DNA of 64,000 nucleotides, from the NCBI RefSeq assembly GCF_040267685.1, contig NZ_CP158367.1, positions 2,604,001 through 2,668,000 of the forward strand. Direction: 5' to 3'. A model generated the notes under the pieces. That model was not told the DNA's origin, ran no database searches, and worked only from the letters and a program-made list of their open reading frames with translations. A program made the position numbers and the translations under genes. This DNA is from Proteinivorax tanatarense (GTDB taxonomy: Bacteria; Bacillota; Proteinivoracia; Proteinivoracales; Proteinivoracaceae). Every line of letters begins with the position of its first letter. Within the stretch, counting starts at the first letter, position 1. Shown piece by piece: positions 23,974 through 32,997 of this stretch.

Positions 23974-25355
23974 CGTCCCTCCCCCTCTTTTTTTAAGTCG
24001 TATAGCTGACGTTTACTATGGTACATATTTGCATCAGAAATTTTCACTAGCTTATGATAATCTAAAGCTTCTTCTGGGTAATTTGATATCCCATAACAGA
24101 AACCTATTTTTAGAAAATTACCCTCAAAGTCAATTGGCTCTTGTACTCTCTTTTTTAATATTTTAATTTTTTTTATCACCTCTGACTTATCTCTATTAGA
24201 GAAAAATACAATAAATTCATCTCCTCCAAATCTTGCAACAAAATCATCTGATTCTAGTATACTATTTAATAGATATGCAAATTTTTTTATTACAGCATCG
24301 CCGGCCAAGTGTCCATACGTGTCATTTACTTCCTTTAGTCGATTTAAATCAAATAACACCAAGGAAAAAAGTGCACTGCTTTCCATCCTTTTTTTGATTA
24401 AATCCTCAAAATACCTTCTATTATAAACCCCTGTTAATTCATCATATCGACTTAAATATACAGTTTTTTCGTGTAACTTACGCTTACTTATAGCTATCGA
24501 CAGCTGTTTTCGGACATACTCCATCAGGCTCCAATCTACATCATCAAAAATGTCATTTTCTTCACACTCTATATTTATAAATCCACATAACTTATTATCT
24601 ACAAAAACAGGGCCACACATAGAGGATTTAGGGGTTATTCCCATGTTATTGTCTAAAATCGTATGGTACTGAGTAGGAAGGTCTTCTTTTAAATTATTCA
24701 TTATAACAGTTTCATGTATGTTCCCATCTGTTTTCTGCCAAATAAAAGCATCTTGTAACTTAATTTCAAAATCATTAACTTGCTCTTTTTTATAACCTTT
24801 ACTTGCACTAATTTTTAAATTATTTTTTTCGTCTAAAAGTAACACAGATGCTAAATCAGTTTTATCGATAGCACTGGTGATTTTGCTTAATATAAAATCA
24901 AACAGCTCTTCTGTATTTTCTATTTCCACTATAGCATGACTTATTTCAAGCATAGCATCTTTTATTTTTAGCGATTTTATTAGTTGTTCTTCTTTTAGTT
25001 TAAATAATGTTAAGTCTTGGATTATGCCAAAGGTTACATTCTTTTTGATATCGTACTGAAATTTTATACCTAGTTTCATTTTTTTACCGTTATCTTTGTA
25101 AATTGCTTTATAGCAGTCTTTTGTTTCGGTAGTTTCTTTGTTTAAAAGCTTGCGGATGATACCATGTTTCTGGGAAGCAAAATAAATTTTAATAAGATAG
25201 AAAATATCATTAAATTTTTGCCTTTTAAGACCTAATATATTATATACTTGATTTGATATCTGACTAGTACCTTTGTTATGGTCAAACTCCCAAACGCCAA
25301 TTTCTGCAAGTTCTTCTGCTTTTTTTAAATACTCTGCAGTATAATGAGAATTCAT
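23967..25355 (-). CDS. PAS-GAF-GGDEF diguanylate cyclase
   Basis: 462 residues. A PAS-like N-terminus (ELAEIGVWEFDHNKGT, about 15-115) is followed by a GAF domain (about 145-285) and a GGDEF domain starting RYDELTGVYNRRYFEDL. The active site FVARFGGDEFIVFF (about 372-385) is intact, so it should make cyclic di-GMP from two GTP. The product-inhibition site is altered: where RxxD is usual, ESDD is found, so feedback inhibition may be lost. No membrane helix, hence a cytoplasmic sensor. The histidine phosphatase gene overlaps its end. Confidence 0.92.
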   Translation of the reverse strand: MNSHYTAEYLKKAEELAEIGVWEFDHNKGTSQISNQVYNILGLKRQKFNDIFYLIKIYFASQKHGIIRKLLNKETTETKDCYKAIYKDNGKKMKLGIKFQYDIKKNVTFGIIQDLTLFKLKEEQLIKSLKIKDAMLEISHAIVEIENTEELFDFILSKITSAIDKTDLASVLLLDEKNNLKISASKGYKKEQVNDFEIKLQDAFIWQKTDGNIHETVIMNNLKEDLPTQYHTILDNNMGITPKSSMCGPVFVDNKLCGFINIECEENDIFDDVDWSLMEYVRKQLSIAISKRKLHEKTVYLSRYDELTGVYNRRYFEDLIKKRMESSALFSLVLFDLNRLKEVNDTYGHLAGDAVIKKFAYLLNSILESDDFVARFGGDEFIVFFSNRDKSEVIKKIKILKKRVQEPIDFEGNFLKIGFCYGISNYPEEALDYHKLVKISDANMYHSKRQLYDLKKEGEGRC

Positions 25356-25437
25356 GGCTATTCCCCCAGTTTGCTAGGCATAAAATAAGTCAAACAACTA
25401 ATTCTAAACTTAATTTTATTACTTTAGTCCCGTTTTT

Positions 25438-26259
25438 TCAAGAAGAATAATTGTTTTTCATAATAAAACCAATTGTTAAGCTGTTAATGACATTAGGTTT
25501 TTCAAGTATAGTAACATGTCCACTATCAGGTATAACCACATACTCAGAATTTGGTATTTGCTCTGCTATTTTTTTAGAAAACTTCCTAGGCTTTAATATA
25601 TCATCTTCTCCACATATAACTAAAGCAGGGCATTTAATTTTATTTAACTCCGCTGTTATATCCACATCTCGTTCAAAGGCTTCATAAAGATTCAGCTGTC
25701 CTTCTAAAAATTCATCAGAGACTCTCGACATTGCTGTAGCTTTGTTCTTTAATGCCTTACGGTTGGAAACAATATAATTATTATGATATAAAGTGGGAAC
25801 CATAGTCCAAAATAATTTTTCTCCATTTTTCCGCTTAGCTGCTTCTTTCCATCCTCTTACAAAAAGTGTTAATGTTTCATCAAGTTCACTTGCAGAATTA
25901 ATAACTGAAATACTTTCTACCCATTCGGGATAATCAATGGCCATCCTCATAGCGACTTCCCCTCCATAAGAAGTTCCAACAAGATGGGCTTTTTTAATTT
26001 TTAATTTTTCCATGAGCTCTATAGCATCCCTTGAATGCTGAGCCAGGGCATAGGGTCCTTTGGGTTTATCTGACATCATTTGGCCTTTAAAATCATGAAG
26101 CAAAATTTTAAAGCCCAGCTTTTCAAACTCTGTAGTTTGGTAAAACCAGCTACTGACAGAAGCCATAATTCCATTTAAAAAAATCACTGTATTTTCAGAT
26201 TCAGGATTGCCTTTAACTTTGTAATATATGTTATTCCCGTTAATATTAATCTTTGGCAT
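25438..26259 (-). CDS. Alpha/beta hydrolase
   Basis: 273 residues, AAGGAGG 6 bases before ATG. Oxyanion region VIFLNGIMASVSSW, nucleophile elbow LVGTSYGGEVAM (Ser about 97), acid ICGEDDILKPRKF and catalytic His in PDSGHVTILEKP. It resembles 3-oxoadipate enol-lactonase/esterase-like hydrolases; the true substrate is unknown. No signal peptide. It stands alone, with an 82-base gap to the GGDEF gene. Confidence 0.9.
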   Translation of the reverse strand: MPKININGNNIYYKVKGNPESENTVIFLNGIMASVSSWFYQTTEFEKLGFKILLHDFKGQMMSDKPKGPYALAQHSRDAIELMEKLKIKKAHLVGTSYGGEVAMRMAIDYPEWVESISVINSASELDETLTLFVRGWKEAAKRKNGEKLFWTMVPTLYHNNYIVSNRKALKNKATAMSRVSDEFLEGQLNLYEAFERDVDITAELNKIKCPALVICGEDDILKPRKFSKKIAEQIPNSEYVVIPDSGHVTILEKPNVINSLTIGFIMKNNYSS

Positions 26260-26551
26260 AAGTAACCTCCTTCCATAAGGTTTTCACTCCAGCTATTATT
26301 TTAACCTCTCTTGAATTAAATTAAAAAGGGTGATTACAGCAAATAACCTGCAATAAATATAGTCCAAAACCATTACTTTTGCACAATTTTACAAACTTAT
26401 CATAACATACCAGTAGTATAGTAATTGCAAGATTAAATAAAAAGACCTTAGCTCGAGATGTCAACTACTTAGTGAAAAAAATTGATAGACATCTATAAAA
26501 AACCTTAATTTTGCAATCATCTAAAAAAGTTACTGTATGGGAGGTAGTGAT

Positions 26552-27406
26552 GTGACTAAGGAGAAATCTGCTTTACTAGCCATTCTAGCTAGTATTTTTC
26601 TAGTAATATTAAAGCTTTCTGTAGGTCTATCTGCTAACTCGGTTAGCATTATATCTGATGCATTACATTCTTTTATGGATGTTATGGCTTCTACCATGAC
26701 CTTCTTTGCTATACGTTTTGCTCAAAAGCCACCAGACAAGTGTCATAATTTTGGCCATGGTAAAATTGAGGATTTAGCTGCAGTTATACAAAGTATCCTT
26801 ATTTTGTTAGTTTCTATAACTATTATTAGGCAGGCGTGTATTAGAATTATTGAACAAAACTATATTACTGATACTACTTTAGGTATAATTGTTATGTTAA
26901 TATCTATACTAATACATTCTTTAGTAGTTTGGAACATGTTAACCGTTGCAAAAAGGGAAAATTCCATAGCTCTACGGGCAAATGGACTCCATTTGCTAAC
27001 GGATATTATCACCTCAGGGGGAGTAGTGGTGGGTTTAATCATTATTCACTTTACAGGAATTAAAATTTTGGATCCTATTATAGCTATGGTGGTAGCCATA
27101 ATTATAATAAAAACTGGCCTGTCTATAGGTCGAGACTCACTAAGGAGTTTGCTGGATAGCTCCTTAAACCAAGAGGATATTCAAAAAGTTAAAAAAATCA
27201 TCGATAGTTATTCACCACCAGTTGTAGAGCACCATAAGCTTAGAACCAGAAAGATGGGCGGTGAAAAACAAATGGATGTCCACATAGTTTTTCCTAAAAC
27301 TATGAGTATTAAAAAAGCCCATGATATCAGTAATAATATACAAAAAGAAATTCAAAATAACTTTAAAGAAGCAAAAATTGTAATTCATTTAGAGCCAAAT
27401 AAATAG
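26552..27406 (+). CDS. Cation diffusion facilitator (CDF) metal exporter
   Basis: 284 residues from GTG 26552 (GGGAGG 7 bases upstream; the ATG at 26537 overlaps that site). About six membrane helices. The transport site residues appear as ISDALHSFMDVMAS (helix 2) and ANGLHLLTDII (helix 5), and a C-terminal cytoplasmic domain of about 80 residues ends in IVIHLEP. It exports divalent cations such as Zn, Fe, Mn or Co in exchange for protons. Metal specificity is not readable with certainty. It is a single gene on the plus strand, convergent with the GNAT gene. Confidence 0.9.
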   Translation: MTKEKSALLAILASIFLVILKLSVGLSANSVSIISDALHSFMDVMASTMTFFAIRFAQKPPDKCHNFGHGKIEDLAAVIQSILILLVSITIIRQACIRIIEQNYITDTTLGIIVMLISILIHSLVVWNMLTVAKRENSIALRANGLHLLTDIITSGGVVVGLIIIHFTGIKILDPIIAMVVAIIIIKTGLSIGRDSLRSLLDSSLNQEDIQKVKKIIDSYSPPVVEHHKLRTRKMGGEKQMDVHIVFPKTMSIKKAHDISNNIQKEIQNNFKEAKIVIHLEPNK

Positions 27407-27407
27407 G

Positions 27408-27456
27408 GTGTTATAAAGGGAAACCACCATCTATTGGTAGTTTCCCTTTATAACAC
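27408..27456. terminator. Bidirectional terminator between CDF and GNAT genes
   Basis: Perfect 17-base stem GTGTTATAAAGGGAAAC (27408-27424) with GTTTCCCTTTATAACAC (27440-27456). It overlaps the stop region of the convergent GNAT gene. Confidence 0.85.
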
Positions 27457-28058
27457 TACTTAATTGGCAGCTTCATTATATAAAAAGAGAACTGCTCACC
27501 TTTTATAGTTGCGTTTATTTTTTCATGCTTCTCCATTCCAATGTTTTTATATAGCCCTATGGCCTTTTCATTTTTAGTTGCCACATCTAAAACTAAATTT
27601 TTTAAGCCAAGGTTTTTACTTTCCTTATAAACATGCTCGAGTAATTTTTTACCAATTCCTTTTTTACGAAAGCTAGGCGACACAGCAATATTACTTATAT
27701 AAAACTCATCATCTTTGATATTTATAAATTTTTTTTCTGCACGAATAGATCTAATTATTACTGACGGAGCTTTAAGTCTAAAATGCCTTAATATTACAAG
27801 CCCTGAACGTAATGTCCTTATAAATTCTCCCCTTCCGCTATAGCCCAATATCAGTCCAGCATGTTGCCCATCTACCATTATAAATTTACAATACTGGTAG
27901 CTGAACATTGATGAAGGAGTTTTGTATAATTTCTGCAATACTGGTATCGCTTCTGAACCAAAAAGCGCACGGAAAAAATCAGGAGCAGTAGTATGGATTA
28001 ACTCTGAAGCTATTTTACTTTCCTTTTTAGTTCCTTGTTTAAATTCAATCTTTTCCAC
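27456..28058 (-). CDS. GNAT family N-acetyltransferase
   Basis: 200 residues, GTG start with AGGAGGT 7 bases upstream. The acetyl-CoA site is ISNIAVSPSFRKKGIGKKLLEHVY (about 122-145) and the later GLKNLVLDVATKNEKAIGLYKNIGMEKHEKI is typical of RimI-like GNATs. Substrate unknown. It is the last gene of a run with the lipase-like, HAD and flavoprotein genes on the same strand, although gapped from them by 75 bases. Confidence 0.88.
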   Translation of the reverse strand: MEKIEFKQGTKKESKIASELIHTTAPDFFRALFGSEAIPVLQKLYKTPSSMFSYQYCKFIMVDGQHAGLILGYSGRGEFIRTLRSGLVILRHFRLKAPSVIIRSIRAEKKFINIKDDEFYISNIAVSPSFRKKGIGKKLLEHVYKESKNLGLKNLVLDVATKNEKAIGLYKNIGMEKHEKINATIKGEQFSFYIMKLPIK

Positions 28059-28133
28059 TATTTTACCTCCTATTTCCGCTTTTTACTATTATAGATCTTT
28101 TATTAAATTTTGTTACCTTTAATTACATTCTGT

Positions 28134-28802
28134 TTATACAAGCTTTTTACGTTGAGATGATGTAAAGTATCCATTACTCAAAAAAGAAAGTACATAGCTT
28201 TGAACTATTTTAGAATTCATAGCAAAAGTATGGTTTTGGTTTACCTTAATAAAGTCATTCATGCCCTTAATTTTAGCACTTTCTACAGTGACTTTTCCAT
28301 CATTTTCTCCTTTCAGAAAAAAGGCTGAGTTAATAGGATTGATGCTTTTAGTGCCAGCAATAACGCCTAGATTAAAATTAATTTGTTGGGGAAGTTTTTT
28401 TACTATCCCCGCTGAATCAGTGCCTAGCTCCAAAGCAGATGGCCCTAAAACCCAAAGCAAAAACGGAGTTTTTCTCAAGTAATCCACAACTTCACTTCCT
28501 TTATTGGGAGGAGCTATCATTACAACATTTCCCCAGTTTTGTGGCTTATATTTTTCTTCGATAACTCTTACAATTATTCCACCTAAGGAATGGGTGACAA
28601 AATGCAAGTTCTCGATGTCGGTTAGCTTGTGATTTTTTAGCTTGTCATGCACAATATCAGCTAATTTATCTATCTTATATTTTCTAGAGGGATAATCCAA
28701 GTTATACACTCTATACCCGTTATCTTTTAAGAAATATTCCATTTGCTTCATAGCAGAGCTACTTCTCCCCAGTCCATGAAGTAGAACAACACAGTTATCC
28801 AT
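28134..28802 (-). CDS. Lipase/esterase-like alpha/beta hydrolase
   Basis: 222 residues. VVLLHGLGRSSSAM gives the oxyanion loop, HFVTHSLGGIIVR the nucleophile Ser (about 70), GENDGKVTVES the likely acid and NHTFAMNS the catalytic His. It belongs to the small lipase class similar to bacterial PGAP1-like/triacylglycerol lipase-fold proteins. There is no signal peptide, so it acts in the cytoplasm. It lies 15 bases after the HAD phosphatase gene in the same operon. Confidence 0.85.
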   Translation of the reverse strand: MDNCVVLLHGLGRSSSAMKQMEYFLKDNGYRVYNLDYPSRKYKIDKLADIVHDKLKNHKLTDIENLHFVTHSLGGIIVRVIEEKYKPQNWGNVVMIAPPNKGSEVVDYLRKTPFLLWVLGPSALELGTDSAGIVKKLPQQINFNLGVIAGTKSINPINSAFFLKGENDGKVTVESAKIKGMNDFIKVNQNHTFAMNSKIVQSYVLSFLSNGYFTSSQRKKLV

Positions 28803-28817
28803 TTATATCACCATACT

Positions 28818-29471
28818 TTATTTAAGAAATTTTAAAATCTCTAATGGACTATAGACCACCTGATCCGCTCCTGCTTCTTGTAATTCTTTAGGTCCCCTAA
28901 ACCCCCATGAAACTCCTATTGCAAAAAAACCAGCATTTTTTGCAGTTAATATATCAACATCTGAATCTCCTACAAAAATTACTTCTTCTGGATTAACATG
29001 TAATTTCTGTGCTATTGCAAAGCTAGATTTGGGATCAGGTTTCAAAGGGTATCTACTAGCATCCCAACCTTGAACGACATCAAAGCTCCATTTAGATAAA
29101 TATTTTTCATATGTTTCTAAAGTAAATTTATGAGGTTTATTTGATAAAATTGCCATCTTGCAACGATTATGCTGCAAAGCATTTAAAAGGTCATCCACTT
29201 CAGGATATAGCTTAGTTTTTTTATCCCAGTTTTCAGCGAAAACTTCCCGCATTTTTTGGGTGTATTTTTCAACATTCTCTTTATTCCCCAATTCCTTTGG
29301 TAATGCTCGCTCCACCATTTTAGGCATTCCATTTCCCACAAATTTTTTATAACTTTCGATGGGATGGGCCGGTAATTCAGCTTCCGTAAGTACTATGTTC
29401 ATAGAATCTGCTATATCCTCTATCGTATTTAGAAGCGTTCCATCTAAATCAAAAATAACTGCTTTTTTCAT
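28818..29471 (-). CDS. HAD hydrolase, phosphoglycolate phosphatase-like
   Basis: 217 residues with AGGAGAGG before ATG. Motif I FDLDGTLLNT (nucleophile Asp), motif II MAILSNKP, the Lys of motif III in YPLKPDP, and motif IV FVGDSDVDILTAKNAG. The helical cap between motif I and II is of type C1, as in Gph and PpaX. It probably removes phosphate from phosphoglycolate or a similar small molecule. Operon-like spacing to both neighbours (about 15 bases). Confidence 0.9.
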   Translation of the reverse strand: MKKAVIFDLDGTLLNTIEDIADSMNIVLTEAELPAHPIESYKKFVGNGMPKMVERALPKELGNKENVEKYTQKMREVFAENWDKKTKLYPEVDDLLNALQHNRCKMAILSNKPHKFTLETYEKYLSKWSFDVVQGWDASRYPLKPDPKSSFAIAQKLHVNPEEVIFVGDSDVDILTAKNAGFFAIGVSWGFRGPKELQEAGADQVVYSPLEILKFLK

Positions 29472-29485
29472 TTTTCCTCTCCTCC

Positions 29486-30724
29486 TTATACGTTAAGACC
29501 TGCCAAAAATCCTGTCGAAAATGCTATTTGAAGATTATATCCACCGGTATATGCGTCTAAATCTAGAACTTCACCTGCAAAATATAGTCCTTTAATTTTT
29601 TTAGATTCCATCGTGGATGGGTCCACTTCTTTTACGTTTATTCCACCTGCTGTTATTATAGCCTCTTTAAATCCTCTAAGAGAGGTTGGAGTTATTTTGA
29701 GCCCCTTCATTAATTGAACAAGACGCTGCCTTTCAGTTTTAGAAATTTGGTTTACAGGCTTATCTTCAGGTATTTCGCTTAAATTTACAATAACGGGTAT
29801 CATTTTCTTGGGCAACAACTCTCCTAAAGAGTTGCCAAATATTTTTCGTGAGTATTTTTGAAAGTCTTTTTGAATCCTTTGGTCCAACTTTTGCTCGTCT
29901 AAGGCTGGTTTTAAATCTAGCTCTATAATGAACTTTCCTTGAGAAACATCTTGGATATGACCGCTAGCAGATAAAGCCATGGGTCCCGAAATGCCGTAAT
30001 GGGTAAACAACATTTCACCAAAATCTTCAAAAATAAGCTTATCATTTTTATAAAGTTTTAAATGGGTATTTTTTAGAGAAAGACCTTGAAGCTCTTTAAC
30101 CCACCCCTCCTTTACTTCTAAAGGAGTAAGAGCTGGCTTAGGAGTAACTATATTATGCCCTAACTTTCTGGCAAAAAAATAACCATCTCCTGTAGAACCA
30201 GTACTAGGGTAAGACATCCCTCCTGTAGCAATAATAACGCTATCACATTTAAAGCGTTGGCTATTCTCCAACACTACTTGAGATACATGATAATCTTTCG
30301 ATTCTACTGTTTTAACTGTGCTGTCGTACTTTATTTTTACGCCCTGTTTTTTAGCATGTCTTTTTAAAGCATTAACAACATCTACAGATTTATCTGAAAC
30401 TGGAAAAACTCTACCTCCCCGCTCTATTTTGGTAGGTACATTCTGATCTTCTATTAGTTGAATAATTGCATTATTGTCAAAAGTATAGAAGGCACTGTAC
30501 AAAAACTCCTTGTTATGTACTACATTCGAGATTAAATTTTCTACGTCAGAGCTGTTGGTTATGTTGCATCGGCCTTTACCTGTTATTAAAAGTTTTTTTC
30601 CTAATCTATCATTTTTTTCAAGCAAGGTAACGACATGTCCTCTGCTAGCTGCTGTAGCAGCTGCCAAAAGACCAGCAGCTCCCCCGCCTATAACTACTAT
30701 TTGTTTTTTATCCAAAGCTGTCAC
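29486..30724 (-). CDS. BaiN/HI0933-family FAD-dependent oxidoreductase
   Basis: 412 residues; GTG 30724 or a TTG at 30715 with GAGGTGA upstream. FAD-binding Rossmann motif VIGGGAAGLLAAATAASRGH, the family signature GKKLLITGKGRCNITN, and at the end LYFAGEVLDLDAYTGGYNLQ. Members of the YhiN/BaiN family are flavin reductases of unclear substrate; BaiN of gut clostridia acts in bile acid dehydroxylation, but the fold is widespread in organisms without that pathway. First gene of the operon flavoprotein-HAD-lipase. Confidence 0.9.
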   Translation of the reverse strand: MTALDKKQIVVIGGGAAGLLAAATAASRGHVVTLLEKNDRLGKKLLITGKGRCNITNSSDVENLISNVVHNKEFLYSAFYTFDNNAIIQLIEDQNVPTKIERGGRVFPVSDKSVDVVNALKRHAKKQGVKIKYDSTVKTVESKDYHVSQVVLENSQRFKCDSVIIATGGMSYPSTGSTGDGYFFARKLGHNIVTPKPALTPLEVKEGWVKELQGLSLKNTHLKLYKNDKLIFEDFGEMLFTHYGISGPMALSASGHIQDVSQGKFIIELDLKPALDEQKLDQRIQKDFQKYSRKIFGNSLGELLPKKMIPVIVNLSEIPEDKPVNQISKTERQRLVQLMKGLKITPTSLRGFKEAIITAGGINVKEVDPSTMESKKIKGLYFAGEVLDLDAYTGGYNLQIAFSTGFLAGLNV

Positions 30725-30825
30725 CTCAATTTTCTTTAAACACCTATACGATTAATGTTAGCATATTTTAGCATTATTAACCATATGAGAAGTTGGATGT
30801 GGGAGGTTAGAAGTGAGTAAAAGTA

Positions 30826-30855
30826 AAATAGTAAAGCCATGTGGCTTTACTATTT
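30826..30855 (-). terminator. Hairpin terminator after the interrupted membrane gene
   Basis: AAATAGTAAAGCCA (30826-30839) pairs with TGGCTTTACTATTT (30842-30855), a 14-base stem with a 2-base spacer; on the minus strand TACTTTTACTC follows. It closes the transcript from 31.9 kb. Confidence 0.7.
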
Positions 30856-30886
30856 GCTGGTTCATATGAGCTCGGTGCAATCAATC

Positions 30887-31084
30887 CTAGCTATCTGACA
30901 TTGCTTTGTATTCTTCTACATAAGTGTCTATAACCATTCTAAAATAATTGGCATGTTTTTCTGGGCTTTTATCATCCTTAAAGGATATGTCTTGTATGGT
31001 GCCTGAAATATTTTTGTATGCCCTTTTCAGTTGTTCAACTTCTTTATGGGTTTTTTCGAGGTCCCCTCTAGCTATTGCATCTTA
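30887..31084 (-). pseudogene. In-frame continuation beyond the TAA of the membrane protein
   Basis: Directly after the stop TAA at 31082-31084 the same frame stays open for 64 codons (DAIARGDLEKTHKEVEQLKR, KNISGTIQDISFKDDK, VIDTYVEEYKAMSDS) to TAG at 30887-30889. The translated stretch is helical and charged, fits the helical C-terminal region before the stop, and has no start of its own. It therefore looks like the original C-terminus cut off by a nonsense mutation. Confidence 0.6.
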
Positions 31085-31900
31085 GGTAGCATCAAACTTA
31101 TTATCATAAAAGTCAAAGATATGATAGACGCTTAAAGGACCGTAATTAAGAAGATATTCCGAAGCATAAAGTTGAAAGTGTCTGTCTAAAAACACTCTAG
31201 CTGTTTTTGTACGTTCCTTTGATTGTTTTACCTCTTTAATGTGGTCTTTTTTTTCTTTGCTGTCTAAGTTAGCCCAGTTTTCATTTAAGTTATTAAGTGA
31301 TAAATAAGTAACTGTAATTTGCTCTTCCATGTAGGCAAATTGATTAATTCTTTCTAAAGACGCTTTATTGTCACCTTCTAAAGCATTATTATGTGCTGAT
31401 AATGATATTACTAAAAGTGTTGCTATAAGCGAAAAAGCTATAGTATCTTTTACGCCAAGCTTTGCTACCCTTATATATAACAATCGTTGAAAGATGATAA
31501 ACAAGGATATTGGCAGTATTAAAAAAACAATAATTAAAATAGCGTCAAATAGTAAGTTATAATGTATTCCAGCAGAAAAATTTAGTATATGCGATAAAAT
31601 AGGAATTTCAGACTTGACATTGTAGAGCAGCCAAATAAATAGCAAGGTAGAAATAGAAACAACTAAGCTTAGGATAAACTTAAGTATATTTGACATCAAA
31701 ATTGGACTTTCTTTACTGTTAAAATCGTTAACTTTTTTAGAATACTCTCTAAAATAGTGGATAGATATAGAAAACCATACTAAAGCGTACATAGACGATA
31801 CAAAACTAAAAGAAATGCCAGAATACAGCACCATAAAAGCAGTTAATAACACAATGGGCAGCACCACTTGTGCTATTTTACCACAATTTGTTTTCCCCAT
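31082..31900 (-). CDS. Membrane protein of unknown function, probably truncated
   Basis: 272 residues from ATG 31900, chosen for the GGGGGAGG 4 bases upstream; the longer reading to 32011 runs into a repeat. About five membrane helices fill the first 190 residues (VVLPIVLLTAFMVLYSGISF, ILKFILSLVVSISTLLFIWL and others). A soluble helical part follows (FAYMEEQITVTYLSLNNLNE, HIKEVKQSKERTKTARVFLD). I recognise no family. The open frame past its stop suggests that the protein was longer. Two 81-bp repeats lie just upstream. Confidence 0.6.
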   Translation of the reverse strand: MGKTNCGKIAQVVLPIVLLTAFMVLYSGISFSFVSSMYALVWFSISIHYFREYSKKVNDFNSKESPILMSNILKFILSLVVSISTLLFIWLLYNVKSEIPILSHILNFSAGIHYNLLFDAILIIVFLILPISLFIIFQRLLYIRVAKLGVKDTIAFSLIATLLVISLSAHNNALEGDNKASLERINQFAYMEEQITVTYLSLNNLNENWANLDSKEKKDHIKEVKQSKERTKTARVFLDRHFQLYASEYLLNYGPLSVYHIFDFYDNKFDAT

Positions 31901-31946
31901 TTTCCTCCCCCTCAATTTTATGATTTGTAACTTTTTATAATATAAA

Positions 31947-32027
31947 AAATTGCTCCAGCACCGGAGCGTATCATCTAATACGTGAGGATGCTGGGACAAT
32001 TTCTGCAACAACGATGATGAGTACTTT
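31947..32027. repeat. 81-bp structured intergenic repeat, copy 1
   Basis: Begins AAATTGCTCCAGCACCGGAG and ends GATGATGAGTACTTT. It folds: AAATTG-TCCAGCA type arm pairs with TGCTGGGACAATTT, and CGTAT pairs with ATACG inside. Copy 2 differs at about two positions. The left end appears truncated next to the membrane gene. Confidence 0.85.
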
Positions 32028-32036
32028 CAACCCAGA

Positions 32037-32176
32037 TGGGTCAGGCTGTTTAAAAGTGCTTAGATTCTAGGCGCGAAATTGCTCCAGCACCGGAGCGTAT
32101 CATCTAATACGTGAGGATGCTGGAACAATTTCTGCAACAACGAAGATGAGTACTTTTTAACAGCCTAACCAGTATT
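32037..32176. repeat. Palindromic element containing repeat copy 2
   Basis: The 81-bp unit recurs at 32076-32156. It is enclosed by imperfect inverted arms: GGTCAGGCTGTTTAAAAGTG (from 32039) against GGTTAGGCTGTTAAAAAGTA read on the minus strand (from 32173). The right arm overlaps the last codons of the methyltransferase gene. The whole looks like a small non-coding palindromic element, about 136 bp, with no ORF. Confidence 0.75.
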
Positions 32177-32945
32177 TGCGCATCATACCATCCCTAGGCT
32201 GCTCAAACCTCCCCCATTCAAAACCCTTATCTATCAAAAACTGATGCACTTTATTATCCCTATCTCCATTTCCTGGACACATCACTATTTTTCCGCCAGG
32301 TTTTGTTACCCTTTTAAACTCTTGATAATGTTCCTCTAACTTATCGCCAAAAACATGTGCATTTATAGTGGCATCGGCAAAGTTATCGGGAAAGGGTATC
32401 TCTTCTGCCAGTCCATCGACTACATAAATATTGTCATAACCCTTTTCTTTGATTTTTTCTTTTAGATATTTTCGCAGGCGCCAAACCGGTTCTACGGCAT
32501 ATACTGTTTTAGCTTTTTGTGCAGCGACAAAGGTTAAACGCCCTGTACCCGCTCCTACATCTATTACTCTTTTATCGGTAAAATCCACAACCGATGTCAG
32601 TTCTTGAGAATCCCAATTTAGAAAAGGCTGCAGGTCATAAACAGCTGGGTTGACAACATAAACAATCCAGTCGTTTAACGATTCTAGAATTGATATTTCA
32701 GCTTGTCTTACTCTTTGAGGATTGTTTATATGGTCTTTTTTTACTTTTTTCATTATTGCATCAACCCAAGGATTTATTTCTAAGCATTTGTTGCGAAGAT
32801 ACCACTCAACATGCGGATTAGCATTGAGAGCCAGCGCCAGCTTTTCGTGGTCAACATTAGACTCTTTAAGCCAACTTATCTGCACCTCTTCTAGTAACAT
32901 TAAAGAGTTAAAAGAAACATTAGTAACGTCCATCCAATTTAACAT
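32157..32945 (-). CDS. Class I SAM-dependent methyltransferase
   Basis: 262 residues with GGAGGTG before ATG. SAM motif I VIDVGAGTGRLTFVAAQKA (about 130-148), then VYAVEPVWRLRKYLKEKI, IPFPDNFADATINAHVFGD and EFKRVTKPGGKIVMCPGNGD, the UbiE/Methyltransf_11 layout. The first 110 residues are an extra helical domain (LALALNANPHVEWYLRNKCL). Substrate unknown. The C-terminal codons (YWLGC) form part of the palindromic repeat arm, so the repeat has become the gene's end. Confidence 0.85.
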   Translation of the reverse strand: MLNWMDVTNVSFNSLMLLEEVQISWLKESNVDHEKLALALNANPHVEWYLRNKCLEINPWVDAIMKKVKKDHINNPQRVRQAEISILESLNDWIVYVVNPAVYDLQPFLNWDSQELTSVVDFTDKRVIDVGAGTGRLTFVAAQKAKTVYAVEPVWRLRKYLKEKIKEKGYDNIYVVDGLAEEIPFPDNFADATINAHVFGDKLEEHYQEFKRVTKPGGKIVMCPGNGDRDNKVHQFLIDKGFEWGRFEQPRDGMMRKYWLGC

Positions 32946-32997
32946 ACTGCACCTCCAAAAATCTATAATATATTTGGTTTAATAAATTCCAAAAAAA

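Noticed and set aside
26456-26494. AGATGTC/GACATCT hairpin before the CDF gene
   Set aside because: Seven-base arms with a long AT loop are expected by chance; no promoter relation seen.
31901-32011. N-terminal extension of the 31-kb membrane protein
   Set aside because: It translates the intergenic repeat; the ATG at 31900 has a very strong ribosome binding site.
31947-32156. CRISPR-like repeat pair
   Set aside because: Two 81-bp copies with a 48-bp interval and inverted arms are not a CRISPR array, and no cas genes are present.
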